Shown in pieces: positions 61,527 through 64,000 of a stretch of DNA of 64,000 nt. The translations under genes were made by a program, and so were the position numbers. The stretch spans positions 1,695,001-1,759,000 of the forward strand of contig JADJQM010000001.1 in assembly GCA_016712715.1 (NCBI GenBank), read 5' to 3'. The stretch is from Rhodospirillaceae bacterium. GTDB taxonomy: Bacteria > Pseudomonadota > Alphaproteobacteria > Dongiales > Dongiaceae. Every line of letters starts with the position of its first letter. Positions within the stretch are counted from its first letter, which is position 1. The notes under the pieces were generated by a model that saw only the letters and a list, made by a program, of their open reading frames with translations, was not told the origin of the DNA and did not search any database.

Positions 61527-63269
61527 TTACTGGTTTTCCGTCCAACGCTTGATCAGCTCGTCATAGGCGATGGTCTCGCCCTTCGGCTTCTCATTGTCGA
61601 GCTTGGCATGGGGACCATTGTCCTTGCCAAGCCATTCCGCCGGGTCCTTCGGCTCGTTGAGACGCGGACCGCAGCCGCCATAGGTCTTGTTGGCTTCATC
61701 GGCCTGCTGCATGCGGGCCATGACATCATCCATCTCGCCGGCGAGACGATCCATGGCTTCCTGCGGCGTGAACGCACCCGAGTTCACGTCACCGATGTTC
61801 TGCCACCAGAGCTGAGCCAGCTTCGGATAGTCAGGCACGTTGACGCCAGTCGGCGACCAGTTGACACGGTCAGGCGAGCGATAGAACTCTACCAGGCCGC
61901 CCAGCTTGGGCGCACGTTCGGTGAAGGACTCGTGACGCACGGTGCTGTCGCGGATGAAGGTGAGACCAACATGGCTCTTCTTCACGTCGACCGTCTTCGA
62001 GGTGACGAACTGGGCATAGAGCCAGGCCGCCTTCTGGTTCTCGAGCGGGGTCGATTTGAACAGCGTCCAGGAACCGGTGTCCTGGTAGCCGAGCTTCTGG
62101 CCTTCCTTCCAGTACGGGCCATGCGGTGACGGCGCCATACGCCAGAGCGGCGTGCCGGAATCGTCGACCGTGTTGTTGCCATCAGCCTTCGGGGCCACCA
62201 TCGACGCGGTGAAGGCGGTGTACCAGAAGATCTGCTGGGCAACGTTGCCTTGGCTCAAGGCCGGCAATGACTGATAGAAGTCATAGTCGGCAGCGCCCGG
62301 AGGGGCGTAGTTGCGCAGCCATTCGTCCCATTTCGCGATTGCATAGACCGAAGCCGGGCCGTTGGTTTCGCCACCGCGGCTGACCGACGCGCCGGCCGGA
62401 TTGCAGGAGCCTTCCTCCATGCGGATGCCCCATTCGTCGATCGGGCGGCCGTTCGGCAGACCTTTCGAGCCGGCACCGGCCATCGAGAGCCAGGCATCGG
62501 TCATGCGCCAACCGAGATCGGGCGCACGCTTGCCGTAATCCATGTGGCCATAGATCTGGACACCGTCGATTTCCTTCACGTCTTTCGAGAAGAATTCAGC
62601 GATGTCCTCATAGGCCGACCAGTTGACCGGCACGCCCAGGTCGTAGCCGTACTTGGCCTTGAACTTTTCCTGGAGGTCCTTGCGGTCGAACCAGTCCTTG
62701 CGGAACCAATAGAGGTTCGCAAACTGTTGGTCGGGCAGCTGCCACAGCTTGCCATCCGGACCCGTGGTGAACGACTTGCCCATGAAGTCGTCGATGTCGA
62801 GGGTCGGGCTGGTGACGTCCTTGCCGTCGCCGGCCATGAAGTCGGTGAGGTTGACAGCGCTCTGCAGACGCGAATGCGTGCCGATGAGATCGGAATCGTT
62901 CACATAGCCGTCATAGAGGCTGCGGTTGGTCTGCATCTGTGTCTGCACCGCCTGCACGACCTCGCCTTCGCCGAGGAGCTGGTGGTTGACCTTGATGCCG
63001 GTGATTTCTTCAAAGGCCTTGGTCAGGACCTTCGATTCATATTCGTGCGTCGGAATGGTTTCCGACAGAACGTTGACTTCCATCCCCTTGAAGGGTTCGG
63101 CAGCCTTAACGAACCATTCCATTTCCTTTATCTGCTCGTCCTTGGACAGAGCCGAAGGTTGGAACTCCGAATCAATCCATTTCTTGGCCGCATCCATATC
63201 TGCGAACGCCGGGACACTTCCCATTGCCAGCATCATTGCGGCCAACGACACGGTACGACGGATCGCCAT
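61527..63269 (-). CDS. glpV: Glycerol-type ABC transporter substrate-binding protein (GlpV-like)
   Basis: 580 residues from the ATG at 63269 (GAGGAGG before it) with signal peptide AIRRTVSLAAMMLAMGSVPA and cleavage near AFA-D. This is long for a family 1 binding protein but normal for the glycerol type. Visible blocks: LTKAFEEITGIKVNHQLLGE, LWQLPDQQFANLYWFRKDWF, YGHMDYGKRAPDLGWRMTDA. Unlike the order first reported in Rhizobium, this gene lies between glpD and the ATPases rather than at the end. Confidence 0.85.
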   Translation of the reverse strand: MAIRRTVSLAAMMLAMGSVPAFADMDAAKKWIDSEFQPSALSKDEQIKEMEWFVKAAEPFKGMEVNVLSETIPTHEYESKVLTKAFEEITGIKVNHQLLGEGEVVQAVQTQMQTNRSLYDGYVNDSDLIGTHSRLQSAVNLTDFMAGDGKDVTSPTLDIDDFMGKSFTTGPDGKLWQLPDQQFANLYWFRKDWFDRKDLQEKFKAKYGYDLGVPVNWSAYEDIAEFFSKDVKEIDGVQIYGHMDYGKRAPDLGWRMTDAWLSMAGAGSKGLPNGRPIDEWGIRMEEGSCNPAGASVSRGGETNGPASVYAIAKWDEWLRNYAPPGAADYDFYQSLPALSQGNVAQQIFWYTAFTASMVAPKADGNNTVDDSGTPLWRMAPSPHGPYWKEGQKLGYQDTGSWTLFKSTPLENQKAAWLYAQFVTSKTVDVKKSHVGLTFIRDSTVRHESFTERAPKLGGLVEFYRSPDRVNWSPTGVNVPDYPKLAQLWWQNIGDVNSGAFTPQEAMDRLAGEMDDVMARMQQADEANKTYGGCGPRLNEPKDPAEWLGKDNGPHAKLDNEKPKGETIAYDELIKRWTENQ

Positions 63270-63377
63270 GATCGTTTTCCTCCTCATGTGCGCTTAAAGA
63301 TTTAGCACCCGGCCAGTGCGCACTTTTCCAGCCGGACGATTCCTAAGATCAGCTATTGCGACATCGACATCGCGCAC

Positions 63378-64000
63378 TCACACATGGCTGGCAAGCGCCG
63401 GCTGATTGTGATGCACGAGCAATGATGCAACGAATTCTTCGAGGGCCGACTGCTCGGCCGTGGTCATATGCAGGCCAAGTTTGGAGCGCCGCCAGACGAT
63501 ATCCTCGGCGCTGGTGGCCCATTCCTGGTCCATGAGATAGCGGACTTCCGCCTCGGTCAAGCTCGGACCAAAGCGGCGGCCGAGATCATCCGGCGTTCGG
63601 GCATTGCCCATCATCCGCTGCGCGCGCGTGCCATAGGCGCGCACCAGGCGGCGCGCTTCGCGCAGTTCGAGAAACGGGTATTTCTTGGCGAGCGTGCCGA
63701 CCTGTGTGGCAAATTCGTTAACGGGGAAATCGCCCCCCGGCAGCGTGCCAGTTGCGGTCCACGGCGCCTTCATGGCCGGGAAGCTCGGCTGCAGTTTTTC
63801 TAGCGCCGCCTCGGCCAGGCGACGATAGGTCGTGATCTTGCCGCCAAAGACCGACAGCAGCGCCGCCTCGCCCGCCTTCTGGTCGAGCTTCAGCACATAG
63901 TCGCGGGTTGCATCCTGCGCCTTGCTGGCGCCGTCGTCATAAAGCGGCCGGATGCCGGCATAGGTCCAGCGGATGTTGGCGCGCGTCACCGGCGCCTGGA
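63378..64000 (-). CDS. glpD: Glycerol-3-phosphate dehydrogenase GlpD, C-terminal part (start outside the window)
   Basis: The frame is open to base 64000, giving the last 207 or so residues. NIRWTYAGIRPLYDDG, SVFGGKITTYRRLAEAALEK and the C-terminal helical domain (RFGPSLTEAEVRYLMDQEWA, WRRSKLGLHM) match aerobic GlpD, which oxidises glycerol-3-phosphate at the membrane and feeds quinone. It stands directly upstream of the transporter genes, which supports glycerol as their substrate. Confidence 0.92.
   Translation of the reverse strand, partial: QAPVTRANIRWTYAGIRPLYDDGASKAQDATRDYVLKLDQKAGEAALLSVFGGKITTYRRLAEAALEKLQPSFPAMKAPWTATGTLPGGDFPVNEFATQVGTLAKKYPFLELREARRLVRAYGTRAQRMMGNARTPDDLGRRFGPSLTEAEVRYLMDQEWATSAEDIVWRRSKLGLHMTTAEQSALEEFVASLLVHHNQPALASHV

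Overview
The window is high-GC DNA from an alphaproteobacterium. The chain lysC - nitronate monooxygenase - ptsP - rodZ-like - ispG - hisS - hemA - prfA - prmC - DUF4167 - clpB, plus DUF3572, a DUF2160 glycerol-type ABC operon and a Hmu haem system, points to a Rhodospirillales-like lineage. This is inferred from gene content and order; I cannot name a species.

Layout. 1-5257: end of an M23 peptidase gene, an HPP membrane protein, clpB (interrupted by an amber codon) and a DUF4167 gene. 5258-17099: a dense minus-strand housekeeping run for translation termination (prmC, prfA), tetrapyrrole synthesis (hemA), histidyl-tRNA synthesis (hisS), isoprenoids (ispG), cell shape (rodZ-like), nitrogen PTS (ptsP) and aspartate-family amino acids (lysC). 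17290-24414: ubiG, a SYLF lipoid-binding protein, polA (frameshifted), a zinc-finger protein, an ABC ATPase with a serine hydrolase, and DUF3572.

24560-40232 is a 15.6-kb integrative element. It sits in the 3' half of a tRNA-Arg(CCG) gene between 62-bp direct repeats, with a tyrosine integrase at its right end and paired GGGACCCAC sites near both ends. It carries a SocA/Panacea-type antitoxin gene followed by a small partner gene, a PIN-domain gene, a truncated RepA-like ATPase, HGG-motif and other element-associated hypotheticals, a lipoprotein and a membrane protein. Nested inside is the most striking structure. The putative toxin gene beside the Panacea gene is split at codon 79 by a 7.47-kb composite transposon (25662-33135). 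This is made of two same-orientation IS407-group IS3 elements around 4.9 kb of AT-richer cargo. A CCAC duplication at the two OUTER ends, and exact restoration of a 131-residue reading frame when the transposon and one CCAC are removed, show that it arrived as one unit. The cargo looks like a piece of a podovirus-type phage genome: two small structural-type genes, a portal (head-to-tail connector) gene cut by the inner end of the second IS, and a set of tiny secreted or membrane proteins.

40361-57176: DUF4328 and a membrane-anchored methyltransferase, a DEAD-box helicase, a TMADH-like flavoprotein, a cobalt-type nitrile hydratase operon, a dienelactone hydrolase (frameshifted), and an iron block (hmuVUTS, hemP, bfd, bfr) with Fur-box-like sites. 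57316-64000: a glycerol-type ABC operon running down from glpD, whose start lies beyond the window.

Several conserved genes (polA, hmuT, dienelactone hydrolase) and one IS copy are broken by single-base length changes in homopolymers, and clpB by one nonsense codon. The homopolymer pattern could reflect residual sequencing error, so these lesions should be checked on reads before any biological reading.
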